DNA of 64,000 nucleotides from Limonium bicolor. Its lineage: Eukaryota > Streptophyta > Magnoliopsida > Caryophyllales > Plumbaginaceae. This document shows, piece by piece, positions 1 to 10,042 of this stretch. The stretch spans positions 30,932,337 through 30,996,336 of the forward strand of contig CM041780.1 in assembly GCA_023374045.1 (NCBI GenBank), written 5' to 3'. Positions within the stretch are counted from its first letter, which is position 1, and each line of letters starts with the position of its first letter. Below the pieces are notes generated by a model. That model saw only the letters and a program-made list of their open reading frames with translations. It was not told the origin of the DNA and searched no databases. Both the position numbers and the translations under genes were made by a program.

Positions 1-819
1 GCCAAGTCTTAACTGCCTCAATCTTCGTAGGGTATACAGATATACCGCTGGTTGATATTACATGCCCTTGAAAAGATACACTGTCTAGCCAAAAATCACA
101 TTTTGAAAGCTTAGCATACAATTGGTTCTCTCTCATCGTCTGCAAAACTTGCCTCAGATGCACCTCATGCTTGTCCTTAGTCTTAGTATAGACTAGAATG
201 TCGTCGATGAACACACCACTGATGAGTCTAAATGCTCTCTGAACAAACCGGTTCATAAGGTCCATGAATATAGCTGGGGCGTTCGATAAGCCAAAAGGCA
301 TAACTGTGAACTCATAGTGCCCATAGCATGTTTGAAAAGCTGTCTTCTCTATATCTCCATCAGCTATCCGTATCTGGTGGTATCCTGATCTCAGATCAAT
401 CTTTGAGAAGATTGTAGCACCTCTTAACTGGTCGAACAGGTCGTCAATCCGTGGTAACGGGTACTTATTCTTGACTGTGACTGCTTTAAGCTCCCTGTAG
501 TCAATGCATAGTCGCATGCTACCATCCTTCTTCTTCACAAACAAAACTGGTGCTCCCATGGTGATGCACTCGGTCTGATAAAACCTTTGTCAAGCAGATC
601 CTCCAACTGAATCTTCAGCTCTTTCATCTCTGCTGGTTCGATTCTGTAGGGTGCTTTAGCAATAGGCCCCGTGCTTGGTATTAAGTCGATGGAGAACTCC
701 ACATATCGCTTGGGTGGCATCCTTGGTAATTCTTCAGGAAATAAATCAGGGAAATCTGAAATGACTGGTATATCTGACTGTGTCTTCTCTTCTTGCCTCA
801 TGTCCTGGACGTAGCACAA
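1..819 (-). pseudogene. Ty3/gypsy reverse transcriptase fragment (5' part of pol, partial)
   Basis: Would copy element RNA into cDNA in the virus-like particle. The minus strand from 819 starts with the RT lead-in (FPDLFPEELP, then the [15 protein letters not shown] block), followed by [45 protein letters not shown] and the catalytic FIDDILVY block (the YVDD-type DD pair). The frame breaks near 555 just after SPW: one G seems lost from a G run, because the next frame continues at once with APVLFVKKK. From there to base 1 the frame is open and leaves the window. Thumb, RNase H and integrase are not visible. It is a decayed copy but still easily recognised; the chromovirus clade is inferred. 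Confidence 0.93.
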
Positions 820-1330
820 ATAGACTGGTTATCCCTTCTTCACTTTCTTCATCAAAGATTATAGCAGATACTAGCTTGAAGGTCGGCTCTCTTGAGTACT
901 GCGGTATGAAATTGTCTTGCCCTTTGGGCTCTTCAGTAGTAATCTATGCTCCGCACAATGCAGTCGTCCCTTATATTTCTATAGCCAATCCATGCCCATG
1001 ATGATATCAAAGCCCAAATTATCCAACTCAATCAAATCCGCGTGAACTCTTCATCCATGATATTAATCTGAACTCCCTGGTGGAGTTTCATGCACCTCAC
1101 TCTCTCCTTCGTCGGTAGTGTGACTAGGAAATCTGAGAGAGGTTCAGGGGTTGTCTCTAACTTCCTTGCCAATGTAGAGGATATGAATGAGTGAGACGCT
1201 TCTGAATCGAATAGCATCGATGCACTCACGCCATTTGCTGTGAAGGTTCCCATGATAACATTCCCCTTATCCTTGGCCTAGGTCTTGTCCAACACATTTA
1301 GCACTGCTCCTCCATTAGACTTGTGGCCTG
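820..1330 (-). pseudogene. Ty3/gypsy aspartic protease and PR-RT linker, broken
   Basis: Would mature the Gag-Pol polyprotein. The minus frame 1253-1032 carries the protease active-site region LFDSEASHSFIS. The usual family motif is D-S/T-G-A, so the active-site glycine is replaced by glutamate and the enzyme would be inactive as read. Downstream (about 980-1000) is GMDWL, the conserved linker block between protease and RT in plant Ty3 elements, followed at once by an in-frame TAG and a frame change before the RT lead-in. Upstream, 1330-1254 reads into the protease in the same frame apart from one TAG near 1278 that probably replaced CAG. Confidence 0.85.
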
Positions 1331-1431
1331 GGGTTAACAATTCGTAAGATAGTGAGGTTGGTGTATGTCTCAAAGGAATTAAAATGCCATTCATTAATCC
1401 AATGATTCTACATACAAGCTCAATAATTACA

Positions 1432-2170
1432 TCAATATTGCCTAAACGTCAAATTTAACCGTCCGGGTTCAAATGGGTGGTGTTTACTATGGTTGATGGG
1501 GCTGTATTCAACTTAATGCCCTTAATCCCATGGCACACAAATATGGAATCTCCACCAAATATCAACACATCTCCTGACTTTAACACAATCTTGTTCGCTT
1601 TGTCCATCCTTTTCTGATCACCATATAGAAACTTTGCATCATCTCCAATGGAAAACGATACAACTGGTATCCCTTTGGTAATTTACTCAGATGTCTCATC
1701 TCGGTCCTGGTGCAATCCAAGTTTTCCCCCTTTCTCATAAAAGTTCTCAATGCAAACGTCGGTTTTCATGTCTGGTACAGGGTTGGTTTCTAATTGTTGT
1801 GCAATCTTGACCTCTTCTGTCACCAAAGTTTGAAAAAGATCGGGTATCCTAGGAATTCGTGCTCCATCTACCTTTCTTACCTCTCCATACAACCTAGTTT
1901 GTGGATCCCAATTCTTACCCATACACATCATATACAATTTAAGTTTTGATCCACTCCCATATCCTAGAATATAAAATCCTCCAAGACCTATTCCCAAAGT
2001 TCTACATTCATTTACAATAGCTATTTGGTTCATCTATGTTTAGTATTGCTTGAGTAGGATCATGCCGGGTCGAAGTTGCTATGGATTCTGCCTCTGGATA
2101 TTCCCGACTTCACTCATAGGCTTAGGTGATCTCGGTCTCATAGGTAAGGGAAAACAAATGTCGAAGTATC
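1432..2170 (-). pseudogene. AlkB-family (plant ALKBH1-like) 2OG-Fe(II) dioxygenase remnant
   Basis: Intact family members oxidatively remove alkyl groups from nucleic-acid bases using Fe(II) and 2-oxoglutarate. The minus strand reads FDIC near 2160, LRPGMILLK near 2060, then a 116-residue open stretch (2033-1683) with CMGKNWDPQTRLYGE and NFYEKGGKLGLHQDRDE. It continues past a TAA (1683-1685) with PVVSFSIGD, FLYGDQ, VLIFGG and VCHGI, and one frame over with RLNLTFRQY and a stop at 1432. The iron ligands H-x-D (codons 1704-1712) and the distal H of CHG are present, as is the 2OG-binding arginine block. Lesions: TAG at 2079-2081, small indels near 2020-2045, TAA at 1683, and one base lost near 1465. 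No introns are visible from 2170 to 1432. It lies in the same orientation as gag-pol, between gag and protease, so it was captured by, or inserted into, element E. Confidence 0.9.
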
Positions 2171-2303
2171 CTATTAGGTGAGAGGTTTCTAAGTTAGGTC
2201 TCTCTAAATTTTATTCACACTAATAACATCCAATCCATTTGTCACTTAATAACTGTAAACACACATTCATGCATCATACTTTTGGTTTAGGTTCTAGGCT
2301 TAC
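2171..2303 (-). other. 133-nt intron-like interval between gag tail and AlkB segment
   Basis: On the minus strand the gag linker frame ends in GAGACG, followed by GTAAGC at 2303. The AT-rich stretch ends in CTAATAG at 2171, just before the AlkB-like reading (GA TAC TTC GAC ...). The size and borders are like a plant intron. The donor falls between codons, while the AlkB reading starts two bases into a codon, so a direct in-frame fusion is not shown; decay could account for that. It could equally be a leftover intron of the captured gene. Confidence 0.35.
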
Positions 2304-2699
2304 CGTCTCGCGCTGAGTGCTAGCCTCAGCACTGAGCTCCCACTGAGTACAGGGTGTTTCTTCCTGAACTATCTCCTTTCCTTTCTGACTCGCGGATGAG
2401 GATGGATGTCCTGCCGGTCCTCTAGTATAGGTGTTGTTCTGCGGCGCCTGACCTCCTCTAGGTCCGCTCGCCTTTGTAGATGGGGTCCTCTATGAATCTC
2501 TAGATCCCTTATACACTCGGCTTCCTGGGTTGGAAAAGCATTCATACTCTCGGTGGCCTCCTTTTTGCAATAGCGGCACTCCACTTCCTGCCTGAGCAAT
2601 CTACGCCAGGGTGATCATTTCCACAGCACTTACAGTAGTAGTGTGCGCTGGGTGTGTGGTTATTGCCGTTGTATTAACAACTGGTTTAGTAAAGGTATA
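2304..2699 (-). pseudogene. gag nucleocapsid region with two zinc knuckles, broken
   Basis: Would bind and package element RNA. Minus strand 2634-2596 reads CKCCGNDHPGVDC, a CCHC knuckle one residue shorter than the usual CX2CX4HX4C. A second knuckle follows: CRYCKK, then GHREYEC one frame over, so a single base is missing near 2560 and restores CX2CX4HX4C spacing. After the knuckles comes a proline/serine/glutamine-rich linker (…STKASGPRGGQAPQ…) with one TAG, typical of the region between nucleocapsid and protease. The upstream part of gag is cut off at 2700 by the family D LTR. Confidence 0.8.
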
Positions 2700-2804
2700 T
2701 GTAACAACCCCCCACAACACCATACACTTAACAACAAATTTCAGCGGAAAACTTAACTAGTCACATTACTTAACCCAACCATCCCAATGGTGTTACACGC
2801 CGTC

Positions 2805-2826
2805 GTTAGCCACCCACGTGGCTAAC
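2805..2826. other. Conserved LTR-end stem (D copy)
   Basis: Perfect 9-bp arms GTTAGCCAC and GTGGCTAAC around a 4-base loop, about 100 bases from the LTR terminus. The same stem occurs in all B and A LTRs, with a paired base change in A. It includes the CACGTG G-box core. Confidence 0.7.
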
Positions 2827-3302
2827 AAGGCTAATACATATACTTTGTATCGGGTCGGGGGTGAAGTGCCTGAGGGTGTACACATTACATTAGCATTCCA
2901 CAATTACATTTTCCACTTCCGAGTACAACACAACATAATGCCGATCAACTCGGATTCTTACTACACAACTAACATACACATACAATTCGGTCAACTAACA
3001 CACATACAACCCAACAACCAAAACACCCGAAAACAACTCCCGCCCCTACTCAACAACTTCAGCACCTTGTACGAAGAAGGAGAGAAAGGGTGGCCCCCCA
3101 GGGGGCTCAACACAATGCTGGTATGGTAATGTGCAGCCGAATGCTACCGGACCACGCACAACTAATTATCGTCTAAGCATGCGGTGATTATATTTAAATC
3201 ATGCATGGAAAACTAAAACACACACACACCATTCACCCACAACACAAAGGGGCTCAACAAACAGTCAACATACCTATACTCGTTAGATGCTCATTGCGTT
3301 CT

Positions 3303-3307
3303 TTAAC
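3303..3307. repeat. Target-site duplication of element C, left (TTAAC)
   Basis: TTAAC directly precedes C's first terminal TGT and is repeated right after C's last CA at 18988-18992. A 5-bp duplication is what Ty3/gypsy integrase makes. Confidence 0.93.
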
Positions 3308-6300
3308 TGTACACCCCTACTCTATTCGGCTCCTTCTATCTTACTACAACAATATAAGCCGGTAATTCTCAATTGAATTGACTACGGGGTCACCGTTCTG
3401 TGTCGCGCTATACGAGTAATAACATGTCCTGATATTGCTCTTAAATACGAAACAATTTCTCGCGCAGCGACAACAAGAGATAGATCCAACCTTCCGAACC
3501 AATTAAAATTACATTCACAGTGAGCATTCTAAGTATCCAATCCTATACATGTTTCTAAGTTTGTATCAAAATGCAACAGTGCATATCAAAAACAATTGTA
3601 ATTAAACTACCCAGCACGTCACTCTCTTTGCCGACACCGGAAGGTGCATACCTGCAAAAATGGTAGTTTGTGGTATGGAATCAGCCCCTGAGTGGGTTTA
3701 TTGCCTGACTGTCATGCCCCGGACCATTCAGTTATTTGGTCGAGAGCATGCAATTCATTTTCATGCAAAAACTTTAATGTTAAAACTGTAAAGCAATAAT
3801 ATATATTGTAGTAAACTCAAATAACAAACAAGGCCCCGGCTTCACACATCGCATCGTATAAAACCACTGAAAGCGTTACAACGCTTATATGAGTACAGAG
3901 ACTCCATTCCAACAAACACTTAATAGTTCATAATTGAGTTCGGCGACTCACCCACCGACCAAAACAACCACCATAACCCACACATGAGTACAGTGACTCG
4001 ACACAACTAGTTCACAACACACAATATGAGCACAATGGCTCGTTCAAACAATCCACCAATATAGCACACATAACCACAAAGCACAACCAATGAACAACAA
4101 GGCGAAGTAACGAGAATTATAAACGAGTATGAACTCTCGTCTTTGGCATGCAAGCCCAATAATGTTCACCTAATGTACGAGTTAATATAGTTGTTCATAA
4201 TTGTTCTGTCATGTCTAATGACAACGTCTCGTTAGAACGACGTGTCTCTAAGTTACCCATCTCTATGGCGGGTCACCCACGGCAATAGCCACTCCAGCGG
4301 TAGAGTCTCCGTCCTACGAACAATCTGTAGTTCGTTGGAAATTTATCCAGATACTTACGGCTACCACACGGTGTCCTAGTATCGTTAATGGATCACAGTT
4401 CACAGCAAGAGCCACATCCTTTGATAAACTTATCTATACCATCGCATCGCTTTACTATTTTTTTCTAACACAGCAGACCAAGGTCGTAGTCCAATCCTGA
4501 GTATGTCGACTCGGGATCTAGTGCTAAATACGAGAGCGGCGTTAAAGAGGCCAGTGCTCCGTATATAAGTCTCAGATATTTTATATCTTATTATCCTAAT
4601 GCTACACGCTACAACGTTTTACTTACGTTCCTTATATTACACATATAAGATAGCATCATTACCGCTAGTTCGTTTTATAAAATGTGTCATATATCGACGA
4701 GTAACTGTTATCGCACAACAGTAATAATAAAAAGCAGCATTAATACGCAACTCCAGCATATTAATTCACACAAGCAGACATTCAATCTTATCACAGATTT
4801 TCACACAATTTCTGAACTGAGAAAATCTCAGAGACAATCAAGCCACATAAATAACATACCGTTCACCCTGATGTATTACGGTGGAGTATGAATCAGCAAG
4901 ATCCTATGCTCCGTGTGCCGTCTCTATCAGTCTACACAATACATAATGCTACTGATTAGCATCCCGTACAACAATACAACTCTACGGTACCCCGTACCGT
5001 CACTAATACCTCCCGGTTAACCCCCCGTTATAAACTGTCAATGTTTGGTCGGGTTTTTTCGGTTTAACTCGAGATTAGAAAAGTTTATATTACATGCGTA
5101 GTCTTGTCTGTATATTAATATACTTATTGTTGAACTTGTTTCGCATGTAACTTAATGTTTGTTTGTACATCATATAATTTGTTTCATTATTGCATGTGAT
5201 TCTGTGTCATGCACTATGCATCTCACATTAGTATTTATTTCTTCTAAGGTAGTGGGTGTGGTCTACTGTTTATTATTTACCAGGTGGTATAATTCATATG
5301 TAAACAATACTTTCAATTACATGAATCCTTATTATCACATGTACACCCTTAACATTAGAATTCCATATCTGCGATTATATTCCTTTCCCCTTTTATCATA
5401 TGTCATTTTAATTATGAAAATACATGGTCATTAAACCATATCATATTTTTCCACCATAACATATAATCATTTATGTGTATGTATTTGTGGAACTATTTCC
5501 TATATGGTAATTCTTATGATATATATTCATTCTTTTTAATGAATACCTCTTATATCATAAATGTTATAACTCTCACAACATAAAAACCATATTATAAATT
5601 CCATTTTAAAATGTCAACATTTTCGAACAGCACCTTATTCTATTAAGTATTTACAAAATCCACCGCATAATTAATATAATGTTACATTATAGTTATATAA
5701 CATATATTATGACATTTATGTCATTAAAACAATTATAACATATAGTTGTAAATTGTTTTAAAGTACCAAACAACCCCTTATATTTTCGGTTTCCAAAATA
5801 AACCACTAAACTTCTATAAATCACAAATCAACCTCAATTATATTTCATTGTTACACTTATAACATATACCTTATCTTATAATCCTTAAACCTTAAAATAA
5901 TTATAACCTATAGTTTTTAAAGGCTATAATTTTCGAACAGCCCCTAGGACTGTTTTAATTAAATTCCCGCCACCAAACTTTGTATTTTACCAAATCCTCC
6001 CAATTTATAATACATAGTTTTCTAATTCCATTAAAATCATATATTATACATATGTCTTTATAAAACCTTATATATAATTCCAAAAATCACCAAACTATAC
6101 CAAAAGGTTATAAATATTATTCCTAACCTTATACTTCCTTTAAATCTCGGTTTTTCCACATAAGTTACCCATTTATAACAATATCATGAAATACCTTATA
6201 TTATACTTATATAATTCATATAAACTCCAAATTTATCCAAATCAAGTTCTAAAAATTCCTAATAACCTAAGGTTTGTACTAAACTCCATTTAGTACCCCT

Positions 6301-8368
6301 AGTTTTCGGAAATCACACTTTAGCCCCATCTCTTATAAATCTTTTACAATTTAATACTTATCTTAATATAAGGTTGCATTTTAATTTCTAAATTTCTCCA
6401 AACTTGGTCAAAGTCTCCAATATAGTCAACTTTGACTTCTAATACCAAATTGGACCCAAACCTTTCGGTAATTACAAGACTTCACCTATACTTTTCTATT
6501 TTTACAATTTTGACACAAAACTTTGTAAAATGTTATAATTTTTATTAAATTCATTTAAAAACCCTAAATTCTTCTAAATTAAGCCCATGGCTTTATAAAT
6601 TTCCAGTAATTACGGTTTGGCCCCAAACTTAATTATATAAGCATAAACTTAACTAAATAAGCTTATAAACTTAATTAAAATGGCCTAATGACATGGCCTT
6701 ATTACAACCTTGAACTTGCAAAATAAATTACACATTAAATGTCTCAAAATATAGTATAAACTCACGGCCTCACCATGGTTTATTTATTTTTCCACATAAT
6801 GTCATAATTTGACCATTATGTTAATTAAATCACTTAAATGACTAGCTTAATTTATCTTAGTCATTTTTTTTCCATTTTTAGGTCAATATAACCCATATTA
6901 ATTTCTCCACTCTCGGCACAATTTCTATATGTGCTTAAAAATCATAAAAATCATAAGTTTAAGGTGTTTATACCTTGATTATTCCTTGTATGAGCTCGGT
7001 CACTTGTAGGAAAATTAAACACTTCATTTAGACATGTTTAATACACCAAAACAAGATATGGTTATACTTCAAGCTTGAGCTTAACCATAAGGAACAATTA
7101 ATGTAAGATTTAAGGCAAAAATCACCTTAAAAATGCAAGAGGAGTTCAAGAGAGGTTCAGCCTGTTTTAGACACACCAAAAGGTGTTAGATTCATCATAT
7201 TGACATAGGAAATAGCTAGATCACAACAAGTTGCCTTGTTATTAGGTTTTACCTTGGAAAATGCCTTAAAAGGGGGTATTTCCTTTGGATCTCGGCCACC
7301 CTTGCTCCAAATGGTTAACCAACTGATTGAACATGTAAATATGAAGATTATGAGTGTTTAAACTCACAAAAATCAGAAGAAAGAAACCGGATGAAGAGTG
7401 GAGATCCTTAAGGTATGTTTTTACCTTAAAATGTAGATTTGAACAACCTTGGTCCCTATACTTGGTTCAGCCGAGTTTAGCTCTTGTTATAACCTTAGAA
7501 CACTGAGAATAAGCCATAGGAATTGATGAGCCACGAAATCTAGGTGTAGGTAGTGAAGAGATGAAGAAAAAGAGCTAAAAATGACCTTAAAAGCTTACCT
7601 TAAGAGCTTAGGAGTTAGATCTGCCTTCCATGCTCAAGAACAAGGCTTGAGAGCTTCTAGGAAGGAGAGGAGCTCAGCTGGAATGGAGGGAATCGGACAA
7701 GAGCAAGAGGAATGATTGGAAATGAGCTTAATTATTGAAAAAGGTAAGTTTTTCAAAAGTAAATGGTATTAGGTAGCTTTATTGTCAATCAATGTTTGTG
7801 AGCTGTCTTCCCACCTCCTTTCCAGCCGATTTCCAAGGGGTCAAATGGGTCATTAATTGACCATTGACCAAGCTTGGTCAATTTGACTCAAACGGGCCCC
7901 CTTGTGGGGTTTTATTAATATTTTAATATTAAATTGTAAAAATTTGTAAATTTCTGGAATTAAATTCCTAATATGATATAATGTGATATATTATCATATT
8001 TAAAGGTAATTATAACCTTTAAACCCATTAAAAATCAATTTAGAAGGCAATCTCACAAAAACGTGCTTTAAGGTGTTTTAGTGCACATTTTTGTGTCCCA
8101 GGGTGTTCCTGAGCTTAGTTCTCCTTGAGAACGGTTTTGTTGTGTTCCTTACTTCATTATAATACTTAGGAATCCACTCTAGATCCTATTTGAGGTCATA
8201 CAATCTTTATGGTGCTTTAAAGCACATTTTTGGCTTTACCGATCTTAAGACGTGTTTTGCCTTGTTGAGATCTTTTAGATTGTTCCCCAATAGTGTTTAG
8301 ATGTTTATTAATCATCTTAGATCATTAATAGATCATTTAATTAAGTTTTAAAGGTTAGGGGTATTTCA
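3308..8368 (-). repeat. Element C 3' LTR (left copy)
   Basis: Runs from TGTACACCCC to GGGGTATTTCA on the plus strand. The minus-strand LTR therefore starts TGAAATACCCC, as in families A and B. The body is AT-rich and gene-free (5040-8340 especially) and aligns by eye with 13989-18987. Its right part (U3 side in element sense) holds a TGTGCTTTAA-type cluster. The left terminal reads TGTAC where the other copy reads TGTAAC. Confidence 0.92.
8211..8226. promoter_or_regulatory. U3 palindrome GTGCTTTAAAGCAC (C, left LTR)
   Basis: Perfect 14-bp palindrome at 8212-8225 in the U3 side of the LTR, with a related TGCTTTAA at about 8062. The same motif recurs in U3 of families A and B, so it is a candidate transcription-factor or promoter element. 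The function is inferred from conservation only. Confidence 0.45.
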
Positions 8369-8369
8369 G

Positions 8370-8403
8370 TCTACCCCCCTTAAAAAGACTTCGTCCCGAA
8401 GTC
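8370..8403 (-). other. Terminal polypurine tract and hairpin of element C
   Basis: On the minus strand GACTTCG and CGAAGTC arms (8387-8403) are followed by a purine run ending AAGGGGGGTAGA next to the LTR start. This is the plus-strand DNA priming site of Ty3 elements. Confidence 0.85.
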
Positions 8404-8628
8404 CTTAATCCTCTACAGTTCACCTAAGGAATCAAGTTCTACTAAGTAACCAAACAGTCCATTGCTAGGGAGTAACTCTCACTAGGCTCAGACCTAGTCT
8501 ATACATACAGCATATATCAAATAGCCAAACTCATGGTATAAGCTCATTCGTTTCATAGCACTAAACAAGGTGCACATCCAATTCATCCACAAAAGTACTC
8601 AGCGGTACTATATATATATTCAACCAGA

Positions 8629-8845
8629 TGCAAAACTCATAATACACAGCACTAGACAAGGTGCAAAACTCATGGTACACAGCACTAGACAAGGTGCAAA
8701 ACTCATAGTACACAGCACTAGACAAGGTGCAAAACTCATAGTACACAACACTAGACAAGGTGCAAAACTCATAATACACAGCACTAGACAAGGTGCAAAA
8801 CTCATAGTACACAGCACTAGACAAGGTGCAAAACTCATAAAGTAC
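8629..8845. repeat. 33-bp tandem minisatellite in element C
   Basis: Six consecutive 33-bp units, with GCACTAGACAAGGTGC starting at 8649, 8682, 8715, 8748, 8781 and 8814, plus a partial unit before and a diverged one near 8555. Because 33 is a multiple of three, all frames stay open across it; the short open frames here on both strands are products of this periodicity, not genes. Confidence 0.95.
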
Positions 8846-9019
8846 TCAAAGGTGTTCGCAAGGGATACTCCACGCATCCCTATCTACATGTTAGTATCTC
8901 GCGAGGATACCCACACATCATTCCACATGTATGTGTGCACATATAGTTAACGTTGACAGTTCACAGGGAAGCAGTCTTAAAGACCAGGACTTGACGATCC
9001 CCAACCCCAGCCAATGTCT

Positions 9020-9225
9020 ACTACCCGCGGACACACCGGTTTAATATCGAAGGACACTGCGGTCCACGACTCCTCGGACAGTACCACCTTATTTCCTTAG
9101 TCACCCACAGACACACCGGTCTCATGACAAAGGCCTCTGCGGTCCACGGCTCTCTGGGTGATGTCACTCGCAGACACACCGGTCTAATGACGAAGACTCC
9201 ACGGTCCACGGCTCTTCGAGTGACG
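9020..9225. repeat. Three imperfect repeats of about 65-78 bp in element C
   Basis: The phrase GACACACCGGT ... GCGGTCCACG ... CTC occurs three times, from about 9029, 9109 and 9173, with variable spacers. A similar pattern of repeated GACTC...GGTC phrases occupies the same place in element B (29506-29760). Confidence 0.8.
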
Positions 9226-9254
9226 CCCTAAATTCCAATTTCTATTCATATCTG

Positions 9255-9400
9255 TGTCCACTTGTAGGAAGTTTCGAGGATCATTCAACCCCGACGTGGT
9301 CAGCGTCAGTGTTGAACTATCTCTCACCTCAATTTGTGTTCGGTTTCCCTTGATCGGACAAGGATCAAGTTCAACTTCCCACGTCAATTTCAATCAATCA
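9255..9400 (-). other. Conserved inter-polypurine block (C copy)
   Basis: The stretch with CACTTGTAGGAAGTTTCGAG, TCAGCGTCAGTGTTGAACTA and the GTGTTCGG block aligns with 30085-30220 and 38921-39055 (B) and, on the opposite strand, 55630-55790 (A). In C the minus frame is open for 69 codons, but the equivalent frame has stops in A, so it is probably a conserved non-coding or long-dead coding block. Confidence 0.55.
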
Positions 9401-10006
9401 ATTGTTTATTCACTTCTAATCTTGTTTCCTCTTGATATTTGCCACCTTGTGTTCTATAGATACACAAGTCAACTAGTGTAATTAATCTAATCACCGGCAT
9501 ATAGGATCATGTATCCTAACCATGTACCAAGTTCACTCGACTTATAATTATTCACACAATTCCTAGAGGTTTTACCTCCACTAGGTTATACATCGGTCTC
9601 ATGCCGACTCACTCATCGCATTCCAATAATCGGTTTCATACCGAGTCACAAATCATATAGTATGGAGCTTCCTATTCCTTCTATTTGTCATCTCCCACCG
9701 AAGCTACCAGATAGACCTACTTGAACTCTCAACCGGAGGTAACAAGTTAGGCGTTTATGTGTTTAGCGTTCGTGACGTTTGCATAAATAATCGGAATTAG
9801 GGTAAGAACACTCTATATGTTCTCCCTTTCCTATTCACCACAGGAATGCGAACTAATATATATATATATATTCATACACATAATACATCACAATATTACC
9901 TCAAGTAATACAACACAACCATAATACTTGTACTCTACGTACAATAATAGTTTGCAGCATACGTACCATGTGCTACGTACTCCTACATACGGTATTATTT
10001 AATCGC

Positions 10007-10042
10007 TCTACCCCCCTTTAAAATGATTACGCCCACGTAATC
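10007..10042 (-). other. Internal (second) polypurine module of element C
   Basis: On the minus strand arms GATTACG and CGTAATC (10025-10042) are followed by TTTTAAAGGGGGGTAGA. It copies the architecture of the terminal module 1.6 kb away and has counterparts in A and B. Confidence 0.75.

Larger units (their letters stand above)
1..2699 (-). mobile_element. Element E: decayed Ty3/gypsy gag-PR-RT remnant containing an AlkB segment
   Basis: Reading the minus strand from about 2640 to 1 gives gag zinc knuckles, an AlkB-like segment, an aspartic protease, the GMDWL linker and then reverse transcriptase running off the window edge. The order is that of Ty3/gypsy gag-pol apart from the AlkB segment. 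RT wording such as the [11 protein letters not shown] and FIDDILVY blocks resembles plant chromoviruses (Del/Tekay-like); this is family knowledge, not a search result. RNase H, integrase and the 3' LTR would lie left of the window. Several stops and single-base shifts make it non-functional. Gag is cut at 2700 by an LTR of family D. Confidence 0.9.
2700..3307 (-). repeat. Family D LTR, left part (3' terminal end of the LTR)
   Basis: Starts TGTAACAACCCC, so on the minus strand the LTR ends in GGTTGTTACA, like families B and C. The next 600 bases align by eye with the start of the family B LTRs (GGTGTTACACGCCG, the GTTAGCCAC stem, the block near 3080 resembling B's GGTGGCCCCCAAGGGGCTCA). The LTR is split at 3307/3308 by element C and resumes at 18993. 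No primer site lies left of 2700; the sequence there is element E gag, so D may be a solo LTR or an LTR edge. The other end of D is not in the window. Confidence 0.8.

Noticed and set aside
5040..8340. Long AT-rich stretch that could be a matrix-attachment region or centromeric DNA
   Set aside because: It is the body of the C LTR and is matched by 15700-18980; no satellite monomer is present.
8561..8950. Repetitive peptides of 85-126 residues on both strands
   Set aside because: Caused by the 33-bp tandem repeat, whose length keeps every frame open.
9184..9393. 69-codon minus frame in C with relatives in A and B, as a conserved small protein
   Set aside because: The A counterpart has in-frame stops within the first part and the B counterpart does not keep the frame, so nucleotide conservation is the simpler reading.
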